20,690 nt of DNA from CAZLRH01 sp964562015 (GTDB lineage Bacteria > Verrucomicrobiota > Verrucomicrobiia > Opitutales > JABDGR01): positions 1-20,690 of the forward strand of contig CAZLRH010000041.1 in NCBI GenBank assembly GCA_964562015.1, written 5' to 3'. Shown piece after piece: positions 14,475-20,690 of this stretch. Under the pieces are notes generated by a model. It had not been told where the DNA came from. It made no database searches and was given only the letters and a program-made list of their open reading frames with translations. A program made the position numbers and the translations under genes. Numbering within the stretch: the stretch's first letter is position 1; each line of letters opens with the position of its first letter.

Positions 14475-16019
14475 ATGCGCAAAATTGGCCAACGGTTTTT
14501 GCGGAATATGTTCGGGTTGGATTATCGTTCGCTGGCGCTGCTGCGGATGGGCCTCGCGGTGGCTCTGCTCATGACCCTACGCGAATGCGGCGAGTATTTG
14601 GGCGCCTTTTACACGGATGCCGGGGCCTTGCCGCGCGCCGCGCTCATCGCCAACAACTACGCACCACCCTGGCCGAATGTGCACATGGCCGGCGGCAGCT
14701 TCGCCTTTCAAGCCGCTTTGTTTGGCCTTCAAGTTGTGCTCGCGCTGCTTTTGCTCGTCGGCTACCGCACGCGGCTGGTGACGGCGCTGTCGTTCTACCT
14801 GCTGTTTTCCATGCAAGGGCGCAACCCGATGCTGATTTTTGGGCCGGACATGATGCTGCGGCTGATGCTGTTTTGGGGCATTTTTCTCCCCTTGGGCCGG
14901 CGTTTTTCGCTCGATGCTGAGTTGGGGCGGACGCCGCCGCCGGCCGAGCCGGTGTACTTCGACATCGCTGGAGTCGCCTACATCTTGCAGTTCATTTTGA
15001 TCTATTTCTACAGCGGTTATACGAAAACCGGCGCGACCTGGCAGGTGGATCACACGGCCATCGCCCGCGCGCTGGATCTCGAAATTTTCCGCCGCCCCCT
15101 GGGTCACTGGATCAATCACTACGACTGGCTGACCACCTGGCTGACCGTGGCGGTGCCGCCGATTGAAACTTACGGAGCGTTTCTGTTCATCGTGCCCTTC
15201 TGCACCGGTTGGGCGCGGTGGGCCGGATTCCTGTTGCTGACCGGCTTGCAACTGGGATTCAACCTGAGCATGGACCTGGGTCTTTTCGGCGTCGTGATGG
15301 TGGCCATCATGCTTGGCTTGCTGCCGGCGGAATGTTGGACCGGTTTGCTTGAGCCGCTGGGGCGAAAAATCGCCCGATGGCGCCCCGGCGGGAAAACCAA
15401 GCCGCCACGCTCGTGGCTGGCCGCGCAGGCGCGCGCGCGGGGCGCGGCGGAACGCCGGGCGGCGTGGCGGGCGCGGCACAAGGGGCTGGTCAGCGCCCTG
15501 CGCTGGCTGCGGCGGGGCCTGGTGGCGTTTCTCGTCTATTATATTGTGGGTTGGAATGTTGATTATTCCCACAGCGACCACGCCTGGGTGCCCGTCTCGC
15601 TCGACGGGCTGGCGTACAACTTCGGCTTTGAACAGCACTTCGACAACCTTTTCGCCCCGAACCCGGAGGATCAGGACGGCTGGTTCATTCTCTCCGGCAC
15701 CACGGTCGGCGACCGCGAGGTGAACGTATTTTCCGGCGCAGAAGCGTTTACCTTAGCGCGGCCGGCTTCCGTGGTGGCGACGTACCGGGGCGAGCGCTGG
15801 GGGAGTTATCTGCCCTACGTGCTGGAATCGCGCACGACCTGGCTGCTGGAGCCGCTGGCGTTGTATCTGGGCCGGGAATGGAACCGCACGCATTTCGGCG
15901 CGGACCGGGTGAAGAGCATCCAAATCAATTTCATGCTCGAGCGGGTCGGCGCGCACCACACCAAAACCCCGACGCAAATGTTGCCGCTATGGGCGGAGCC
16001 CATCCGTTCGGGCAACTGA
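14475..16019 (+). CDS. HTTM-domain membrane protein (carboxylase-related), paralog 1
   Basis: A 514-aa protein. Residues 1-290 hold about eight hydrophobic segments of the HTTM domain, the membrane core shared with vitamin-K-dependent gamma-glutamyl carboxylase. Blocks include FGLDYRSLALLRM, GYRTRLVTALSFYLLFSMQG, FWGIFLPLGRRFSLD and YSGYTKTGATWQVDHTA. Lys184 in that last block aligns by hand with human GGCX Lys218, the proposed catalytic base (AGVKKLDADW). A basic cytoplasmic-type loop (about 300-350) and another TM segment lead to a C-terminal soluble domain (DGWF, VNVFSGAE, GERWGSYLPYV, HHTKTPTQ). The start at 14475 is chosen because it aligns with the paralog. An upstream ATG at 14418 would add 19 residues. 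The substrate is unknown. Confidence 0.85.
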   Translation: MRKIGQRFLRNMFGLDYRSLALLRMGLAVALLMTLRECGEYLGAFYTDAGALPRAALIANNYAPPWPNVHMAGGSFAFQAALFGLQVVLALLLLVGYRTRLVTALSFYLLFSMQGRNPMLIFGPDMMLRLMLFWGIFLPLGRRFSLDAELGRTPPPAEPVYFDIAGVAYILQFILIYFYSGYTKTGATWQVDHTAIARALDLEIFRRPLGHWINHYDWLTTWLTVAVPPIETYGAFLFIVPFCTGWARWAGFLLLTGLQLGFNLSMDLGLFGVVMVAIMLGLLPAECWTGLLEPLGRKIARWRPGGKTKPPRSWLAAQARARGAAERRAAWRARHKGLVSALRWLRRGLVAFLVYYIVGWNVDYSHSDHAWVPVSLDGLAYNFGFEQHFDNLFAPNPEDQDGWFILSGTTVGDREVNVFSGAEAFTLARPASVVATYRGERWGSYLPYVLESRTTWLLEPLALYLGREWNRTHFGADRVKSIQINFMLERVGAHHTKTPTQMLPLWAEPIRSGN

Positions 16020-16058
16020 TTACCCCCGCTAGGCCAGCCCACCCCCACCCGCCCGCAG

Positions 16059-16088
16059 TTGCGCGCCACATCTCCCCTCGCCTATAAA
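16059..16088 (+). promoter_or_regulatory. Promoter of the second HTTM gene, likely leaderless
   Basis: TTGCGC (16059-16064), 18 bp, TATAAA (16083-16088). The ATG follows eight bases after the -10 box. The second HTTM gene therefore may not depend on read-through from the first. Confidence 0.5.
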
Positions 16089-16096
16089 TCCCCTTT

Positions 16097-17710
16097 ATGC
16101 TCACCCGCGGCCACCAGCTTTTGCGTAACATGTTCGGGCTGGATTACCGCTCGCTGGCGTTTCTGCGCATGGCTCTGGCCGCGTTGAACCTGGCAAATCT
16201 TTACGTGAGCCTGCCGTGGCTCCGCACGTTTTACACCGACGACGGCGTCCTGCCGCGCGCGACATTGCTGAATTTCGCCTACTTTCCGCCGACTTTCAGT
16301 TTGTACATGGCCGATGGCAGCATGAGTTTTGCGGGGGCGCTATTCGCGCTGCAAGCCGCCTGCGCGCTGGCCATGCTGGTGGGTTACCGCACGCAGCTGG
16401 CCACGGTGGCGTCGTATGTTCTGCTGTTTTCGCAGCAAGGCCGCAACCCGTACGTGCTCATCGGGGCGGACCAGGTGCTGCGGTTGATGTCGTTTTGGGC
16501 CATGTTTCTGCCGCTGGGCCGGCGGTGGTCGCTCGACGTGGCGCTCGGGCGCGTGCCCCCCGCCGCGGAGCGCGATTACGTCGGCTGGCCGGGATTTGCC
16601 TATACTGCACAATTTGTCATTATTTATTATATGAGCGCGGTGATGAAGACCGGCGCCTCCTGGCACGTCGATTACACCGCGGTTTACGACGCGCTCTCGC
16701 TGGGCGTCTATGGGCGGCCGCTGGGGACGTGGCTCAACCAGTTTGACGGCCTCACGCAGGCGCTCACGCGATGGACGCTCTATGTCGAAATCTACGGTCC
16801 GCTGCTGTTCATCCTGCCGATGTGGAACAATTGGGGGCGGCTGCTCGGGCTCGCGCTGCTGATTGGCCTGCAAGTCGGTTTCAACCTGACGATGAACCTC
16901 GGCATGTTCGGCCTCGTGATGGTCGGGATGCTCGTATGCTATGTGCCCGATGAATTCTGGCGGTATGTGGCCGAACCGATGGGACAATGGCTCGCGCGCA
17001 GGGGCCGGACACTGGCATCCAGCGCGGCGGGGAAGGAATTTTGGCAAAAACGATGGCGGCGCTGGCAGGCGCGCGAGCAACAGGCGTCACTGCATCCCGG
17101 GCTGGTCGGCGGATTCATAAAGCGCCACGCCCGAGGACTCGGCTGGGTGCGGGACGGCGCGGTGCTGGCGTTGTTAGCTTATGTGATTTTATGGAATCAT
17201 GATGTGGCGCCCAATCGGGAGCCGCTGCTGCCGAACGAGGTGAAGTGGGTCGGTTGGGCGACCGGGCTCGACCAGCAATTCGACCTTTTTTCGCCCGATC
17301 CGATGCTCGACGACGGCTGGTATGTGATGCAAGGCTGGCTGTGGAAGGGCCAGCCCGTGAATGTGTTTACCGGGGAGCGCGAGGTGACTTTTGCGCGCCC
17401 GGCCTGGATTGCCGACACTTATCCCGGCCAGCGCTGGCGGCGGTATTTGATTTATTTGTGGGACCCCGCGTATCAACCGTTGATGGAGCCATTGGCGCAG
17501 TATTTGACCAAGAACTGGAACCGCCGACATGGCGCCGACGAACAGTTACGCTACGTCGAAATTTATTACATGCGAGAAATCGTCGGCCTGCACCACACCC
17601 GGTCTCCCACGGAAACGCGCCTGCTGTGGACGCAGGTTTACGACCCGGCGTTGTACCCGAAGGTGAATCCGGCGGCGCAACCGGCGGGACAGACAACTTT
17701 ACCGCCTTAA
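16097..17710 (+). CDS. HTTM-domain membrane protein (carboxylase-related), paralog 2
   Basis: A 537-aa protein aligned without gaps to its neighbour for the first 190 residues (LLRNMFGLDYRSL, FYTDDGVLPRA, GYRTQLATVASYVLLFSQQG, FLPLGRRWSLD, MSAVMKTGASWHVDYTA). The lysine equivalent to the carboxylase base is again residue 184. It has about eight TM segments, a charged loop (about 300-350) with KEFWQKRWRRWQAREQ, another TM segment and a C-terminal soluble domain with DGWYVMQG, VNVFTGERE, QRWRRYLIYL, KNWNRRHGADEQ and GLHHTRSPTE. The C-terminal half is clearly related to paralog 1 but less similar. The two genes are an old tandem duplication. They could be a heteromeric pair or act on different substrates. 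Confidence 0.85.
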   Translation: MLTRGHQLLRNMFGLDYRSLAFLRMALAALNLANLYVSLPWLRTFYTDDGVLPRATLLNFAYFPPTFSLYMADGSMSFAGALFALQAACALAMLVGYRTQLATVASYVLLFSQQGRNPYVLIGADQVLRLMSFWAMFLPLGRRWSLDVALGRVPPAAERDYVGWPGFAYTAQFVIIYYMSAVMKTGASWHVDYTAVYDALSLGVYGRPLGTWLNQFDGLTQALTRWTLYVEIYGPLLFILPMWNNWGRLLGLALLIGLQVGFNLTMNLGMFGLVMVGMLVCYVPDEFWRYVAEPMGQWLARRGRTLASSAAGKEFWQKRWRRWQAREQQASLHPGLVGGFIKRHARGLGWVRDGAVLALLAYVILWNHDVAPNREPLLPNEVKWVGWATGLDQQFDLFSPDPMLDDGWYVMQGWLWKGQPVNVFTGEREVTFARPAWIADTYPGQRWRRYLIYLWDPAYQPLMEPLAQYLTKNWNRRHGADEQLRYVEIYYMREIVGLHHTRSPTETRLLWTQVYDPALYPKVNPAAQPAGQTTLPP

Positions 17711-17778
17711 AATCTCGCATTTTCTTTCCGCTGCTGACGAAATCAGGATTCTTGCCGCAACGCTCTGATGCTTCCGCC

Positions 17779-18957
17779 ATGCCCGTCGATCAGCACTGTC
17801 GCTTTTGCAATCAATGGATGGAGCAGCAGGCCCGACGCTGCCCGGCCTGCAAGCGTCGCCAAGGTTACGTGGTGGAAATCTTGGGCGTGTTGATTTTGGC
17901 GGGGATAGTTGCCTGGACTGCATGGTCTGGCGACACGCCGGCGACGCCGCTGACAGGCGTTGTCCCCTCGATCCCACCGCCGCCCGCACCGGCCGTGGCG
18001 CTGCTGCCGGATGTACCCGCGACCCCTGCGACTCCGCCTCAGCCCGTTCCCGCCGTCGCGGCTCCCGCCCCCATGGTGTCCGATGATTTTTTCCACTACG
18101 CGTCCGCCACCGCCGGCCACCCCGCCGTGTTACCGGTTGCGCCAAGTCCGCCCCCCGTGATCAGCGCGCAGGCCGGGACCACCCATTATGGGGACACCCA
18201 GTTTCTGAACGGAGCGAGCGGAAATTTTTCTTTTTACGTCGCGGAAAAGCGGCCCGACCCCCGCACCGGCGTCAATTCCTTTTTTCGCCTCGGTCTGGCC
18301 GGCCGCGAGGTGCCCAATGCCCATCCGGAAACGCGTCGGAGCATGCTATCGGAATTTCAGGGCAATTATCCCGTACCGCAGAGCGGTTGCGGGCCGACCG
18401 CGATTTTGGATTATTTGATTTGGTATGAGAACTTCGGCCTGGTGCCGCGCTCGACCAAAGTTGCGGACACCGTCGTCTACAAGCGCCAGACCTTTGATTT
18501 GATCGACCGTACCATCGGCCAAGTCAAAGGCGAGGCGCGCAACCCGGTCAATGGCACCAATCACCTGGAGATGGTGGTGGCTTTTGACCGCATCATGCAG
18601 GATCTCTCGCAAGGCCGTGTCCGCCTGGGTTTTGAAATCAAACCGGCTCCCCTCAAGGATGCCGACTTGCTGCGCGTAACCACGGGTTTTCGCGCGGGAA
18701 TTGTTTCCGTGCAATTGCAGGACCCGAAGACAAAAAGCCTGCTGGGCTATCATGCGGTTTCCGTCGTCGGCGAGGACACCGACGGGGTGATTGTGCTCGC
18801 CAATTGGGGCGGCTATTGGGCCGGGCGGCTCGTATCCAGGCCTGATGGCCAATGGTTCATCCCCAGCGACCCCAAGAACGCGTCGATGAAAATCGTCGCG
18901 CTGCTGACCCTGATTCCGTTCACGCCGAGTCAACCACCGGCAAAAGTTGGGCCGTAG
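17779..18957 (+). CDS. Membrane-anchored zinc-ribbon and papain-like (C39-like) cysteine peptidase
   Basis: A 392-aa protein with four parts. Residues 7-24 form a zinc-ribbon (C7..C10 and C21..C24). Residues 32-50 are a TM helix (VVEILGVLILAGIVAWTAW). Residues 52-130 are a proline/alanine-rich linker. Residues 195-380 form a papain-like domain with Cys204 in SGCGPTA, His325 in GYHAVSVV and Asn342 in LANWGG, the Cys-His-Asn order of C39-like peptidases. The zinc-ribbon would be cytoplasmic and the peptidase outside. It follows the second HTTM gene by 68 bp with no clear promoter, so co-transcription is likely. There is no ABC transporter domain, so it is not a bacteriocin exporter of the usual C39 type. 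It could instead be an inactive or transglutaminase-like relative. The frame is open upstream of 17779, overlapping the HTTM gene, but the zinc-ribbon start fixes the ATG. Confidence 0.75.
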   Translation: MPVDQHCRFCNQWMEQQARRCPACKRRQGYVVEILGVLILAGIVAWTAWSGDTPATPLTGVVPSIPPPPAPAVALLPDVPATPATPPQPVPAVAAPAPMVSDDFFHYASATAGHPAVLPVAPSPPPVISAQAGTTHYGDTQFLNGASGNFSFYVAEKRPDPRTGVNSFFRLGLAGREVPNAHPETRRSMLSEFQGNYPVPQSGCGPTAILDYLIWYENFGLVPRSTKVADTVVYKRQTFDLIDRTIGQVKGEARNPVNGTNHLEMVVAFDRIMQDLSQGRVRLGFEIKPAPLKDADLLRVTTGFRAGIVSVQLQDPKTKSLLGYHAVSVVGEDTDGVIVLANWGGYWAGRLVSRPDGQWFIPSDPKNASMKIVALLTLIPFTPSQPPAKVGP

Positions 18958-18989
18958 TTTTTTCGCGCGTATTAGAAATAATCCCCGAC

Positions 18990-19011
18990 GGCGCGCTGAG
19001 GGCAGCGCGCC
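18990..19011. repeat. Short GC palindrome
   Basis: GGCGCGCT (18990-18997) pairs with AGCGCGCC (19004-19011) around GAGGGC. It lies 32 bp after the peptidase stop codon. There is no T-run, so it is more likely a repeat-family hairpin than an intrinsic terminator. The rest of 18958-19205 contains only the next element. Confidence 0.5.
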
Positions 19012-19114
19012 CTACCAGTGAACGGACCGAGCGTTAACCGCCGTGCGCCTTGGCAATTTGGGTAAGTCGCGGTGCCCTTAACGCGCCGCTCGTATTCGAG
19101 GTCTAAAACGGAAC

Positions 19115-19196
19115 TGCTTTGCAGAAAAGACTGAGGGCCGTCGCGAGCGACGGCCCTCAGGGTTGGATTGCGCAAAAACACGGTTTCTACAGAGCA
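19115..19196. repeat. Palindromic intergenic element with terminal inverted repeats, family A copy 2
   Basis: The left end TGCTTTGCAGAAAA (19115-19128) and the right end GGTTTCTACAGAGCA (19182-19196) are imperfect inverted repeats. The core at 19131-19160 is a perfect palindrome: a 14-bp arm CTGAGGGCCGTCGC, two bases, and its exact inverse. It is a compact version of 1759-1910. Confidence 0.78.
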
Positions 19197-19205
19197 AATC
19201 GGAGC

Positions 19206-19943
19206 CTAACGCAACCGCTGCCCCCGGCGCACGGTGATGGCGGAACCGTCGGCCACGAAGGCCGAGCAGGGTGGACGCGTGAGTGGTTCCGCAAATTCGG
19301 CGCCGTATAATCCGGCTGCGTCTATTTCGACGGTGGGCACTTCGGCCCGCCAGACGCTCCAGGGCGGGTGCTCGACTTGGTATTCAGTAGTACCACCGCC
19401 GGAATGGCGGGCATAGCCCCAGTAGTGTTCCGTGATAAATTGTTTCTCCGAACCGACGCGCGCGGGCTGCGGTCGACCGGCCATTTCCGCGTCGAGTGAA
19501 TGCCAAAGTCCATTAAAGCGCCAGGCGTAGCGCACGTGCCCACGAGCATTTTCGACCGGCTTAGGTACAAGAATCTCCTCGCGCATCGGCAAAGCCACAT
19601 AATTTTCGCCGTAAACCCAACGGGCCACCCAGGCGATGGCCCGGCGCGGCACAATCTCCTTGAGGAAAACCACGCCCCGGCGCGTTTCGCCCGCGGTTTC
19701 GCGGCGCACATAAAAACGCAAATTGACCTCAGTGAAATTCCGGTGGCCGGGGATGGCCCACCCCAGCACGCGCGTGTCCAAGAATTGAAACCCGACGAGG
19801 CTGACCAGCGCCCGCCCCTGCCACAAATCCAAGACCGTGCCTGCCGGGACGAACGGAGCCAGAATCGCCGGGCTCACCTCATAATTGAGCATCACCAAAT
19901 ACCGCCACTGCGCGGTGAGAAAAGCTCCGGGAGGTGAAGACAT
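19206..19943 (-). CDS. DUF2071 / YqjF-family protein
   Basis: A 245-aa soluble protein. Recognisable blocks are TAQWRYLVMLNYEVSPAIL at the N-terminus, VPAGTVLDLWQGRALVSLVG, HRNFTEVNLRFYVRRE, RRGVVFLKEIVPR, YGENYVALPM and ITEHYWGYAR. These fit the DUF2071 (YqjF) family of bacterial proteins with an acetoacetate-decarboxylase-like fold and no settled function. Length is normal. The ATG at 19943 is preferred to a TTG four codons earlier. An upstream AT-rich spacer separates it from a divergent gene of different base composition. Confidence 0.85.
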   Translation of the reverse strand: MSSPPGAFLTAQWRYLVMLNYEVSPAILAPFVPAGTVLDLWQGRALVSLVGFQFLDTRVLGWAIPGHRNFTEVNLRFYVRRETAGETRRGVVFLKEIVPRRAIAWVARWVYGENYVALPMREEILVPKPVENARGHVRYAWRFNGLWHSLDAEMAGRPQPARVGSEKQFITEHYWGYARHSGGGTTEYQVEHPPWSVWRAEVPTVEIDAAGLYGAEFAEPLTRPPCSAFVADGSAITVRRGQRLR

Positions 19944-19987
19944 GGCTTCAAACAATTCATTAGCGTCACCGCAGACTAGCGGATGTT

Positions 19988-20017
19988 TTGCTCTTTTATT
20001 ACGGAATTTTTTATATA
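19988..20017 (+). promoter_or_regulatory. Promoter of the AT-rich orphan gene
   Basis: TTGCTC (19988-19993), 18 bp, TATATA (20012-20017). A GAGG (20036-20039) lies six bases before the ATG, giving a short leader with an SD site, unlike the leaderless promoters elsewhere in the window. Confidence 0.45.
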
Positions 20018-20045
20018 CAATTATATTAACAGAGCGAGGTACACT

Positions 20046-20432
20046 ATGGCATTATCAATTGGATCCCAAGAATGGAAAGACGAGTTCGTAAATAGACGCG
20101 AAGCCGTAGTAGATTCGTTGCGCTCGATCGTGGCAACTTGCTCCGATATTGTCTGCCAACCTTGTACAGTTGCCAATACATTCGGGTGGCAGTTTGAGCA
20201 AGGTCACACTGGTAATCCGCCGCTCCACATCGGTAACCTCGACTACGCATCCAATTATATTCGCCACATGATTAATCAAGGCTTTCGTCTGTCTGTTGGT
20301 ATTGCAAAGAATAACGGAAATGCAATTGTGTGTCTTAAGGCTTGGGAAGACGAGGAACCAAACTGGCCTCTTAATTTTACACCTCAGACCATAATTTCTT
20401 ATCGCCCTATCGCCATTGAAGAAGACATGTGA
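20046..20432 (+). CDS. AT-rich orphan protein of unknown function
   Basis: A 128-aa soluble product with no signal peptide or TM helix. Visible features are an N-terminal helix (WKDEFVNRREAVVDSLRSIV), a cysteine trio in ATCSDIVCQPC (residues about 30-40), HIGNLDYASNYIRHMINQGF, and a C-terminal WPLNFTPQTIISYRPI. No family is recognised. Base composition and codon use are much more AT-rich than DUF2071 upstream and the glycosyltransferase downstream. It has a recognisable SD, which few neighbours have. It was probably acquired by transfer. Confidence 0.6.
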   Translation: MALSIGSQEWKDEFVNRREAVVDSLRSIVATCSDIVCQPCTVANTFGWQFEQGHTGNPPLHIGNLDYASNYIRHMINQGFRLSVGIAKNNGNAIVCLKAWEDEEPNWPLNFTPQTIISYRPIAIEEDM

Positions 20433-20461
20433 AAGGCTGAAAAAATCGCCTTCGAATCGCT

Positions 20462-20690
20462 TCACTTCTCCATCGCGTAACGCAACGCGGCGACGATTTC
20501 GTCGGTGGTGAATTGGCGGAGGTTGCGGCGGGCAAAGCCGGGGCGGGTTTCGAGCAGGCGGCGGCGGAGCGGTTTTTCCAGCACCCAGGAGCGTTCGCCG
20601 AGGGGAGTCCAGCGGCGGGCGGAGTTCACCTGGTCGGGCTCGAGCATGAGGGTGACGGTGGGCGCGCCCATGGCGGCGGCGAGGTGCGCG
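20462..20690 (-). CDS. GT9-type glycosyltransferase (heptosyltransferase-like), C-terminal fragment
   Basis: The frame enters from beyond the window edge, and its last 75 or so codons are visible, ending at TGA. It reads AHLAAAMGAPTVTLMLEPDQ, then WTPLG, SWVLEKP and a helical FTTDEIVAALRYAMEK end. The HLAAAMGAPTVTL block corresponds to the conserved donor-binding loop of GT9 family enzymes such as WaaC/WaaF/WaaQ. An ATG at 20671 is internal to this block, so it is not the true start. A role in LPS core or other envelope glycan assembly is likely. The exact enzyme cannot be named from this fragment. Confidence 0.7.
   Translation of the reverse strand, partial: AHLAAAMGAPTVTLMLEPDQVNSARRWTPLGERSWVLEKPLRRRLLETRPGFARRNLRQFTTDEIVAALRYAMEK

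Noticed and set aside
17245..17778. Upstream extension of the peptidase frame into the HTTM gene
   Set aside because: The frame overlaps the well-supported HTTM coding sequence. The zinc-ribbon begins right after the ATG at 17779 and no domain is seen in the extension.

Overview
The window looks like a chromosomal stretch from a GC-rich Gram-negative bacterium, most likely of the Planctomycetota-Verrucomicrobiota-Chlamydiota group and probably a verrucomicrobial lineage. The reasons are two HTTM-domain membrane proteins side by side, an outer-membrane barrel, a lipoprotein, a heptosyltransferase-like fragment, weak use of Shine-Dalgarno (SD) sites, and many intergenic palindromes of several families. 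This placement is an inference from gene content and style. No rRNA or other phylogenetic marker was compared.

Layout. 1-2200: tRNA-Cys (minus), an outer-membrane beta-barrel protein, a small cysteine-motif exported protein, two palindromic repeat elements and tRNA-Pro(CGG). 2486-3641: two tandem paralogous secreted proteins of unknown function, separated by a degenerate short-repeat array. 3954-4896: metF with a near-consensus promoter and apparently no leader. 4949-5139: a nested palindromic element. 5214-6555: an XRE-family regulator divergent from two small genes, one encoding a helix-turn-helix protein. 6556-7243: non-coding, rich in repeats. 7244-9055: an HdeD-like membrane protein and aroC. 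9095-11039: an AT-rich 4-TM protein, a SAM methyltransferase and a DUF4136-like lipoprotein. 11080-14001 (minus): a DUF2167 membrane protein and an ABC-F ATPase. 14221-18957 (plus): a 59-aa membrane protein, two HTTM paralogs and a membrane-anchored zinc-ribbon/papain-like cysteine peptidase. 19206-20690: a DUF2071/YqjF protein, an AT-rich orphan gene and the C-terminal end of a GT9 glycosyltransferase cut by the window edge.

Most genes are ordinary housekeeping or envelope genes in short units. The most notable points are: (a) the HTTM-HTTM-peptidase cluster, in which both HTTM proteins keep a lysine that aligns by hand with the catalytic base of vitamin-K-dependent carboxylase; (b) four genes whose -10 box lies only 6-9 bases before the start codon, suggesting leaderless mRNAs; (c) at least five families of interspersed palindromic repeats; and (d) the tandem secreted paralogs with the repeat array between them.
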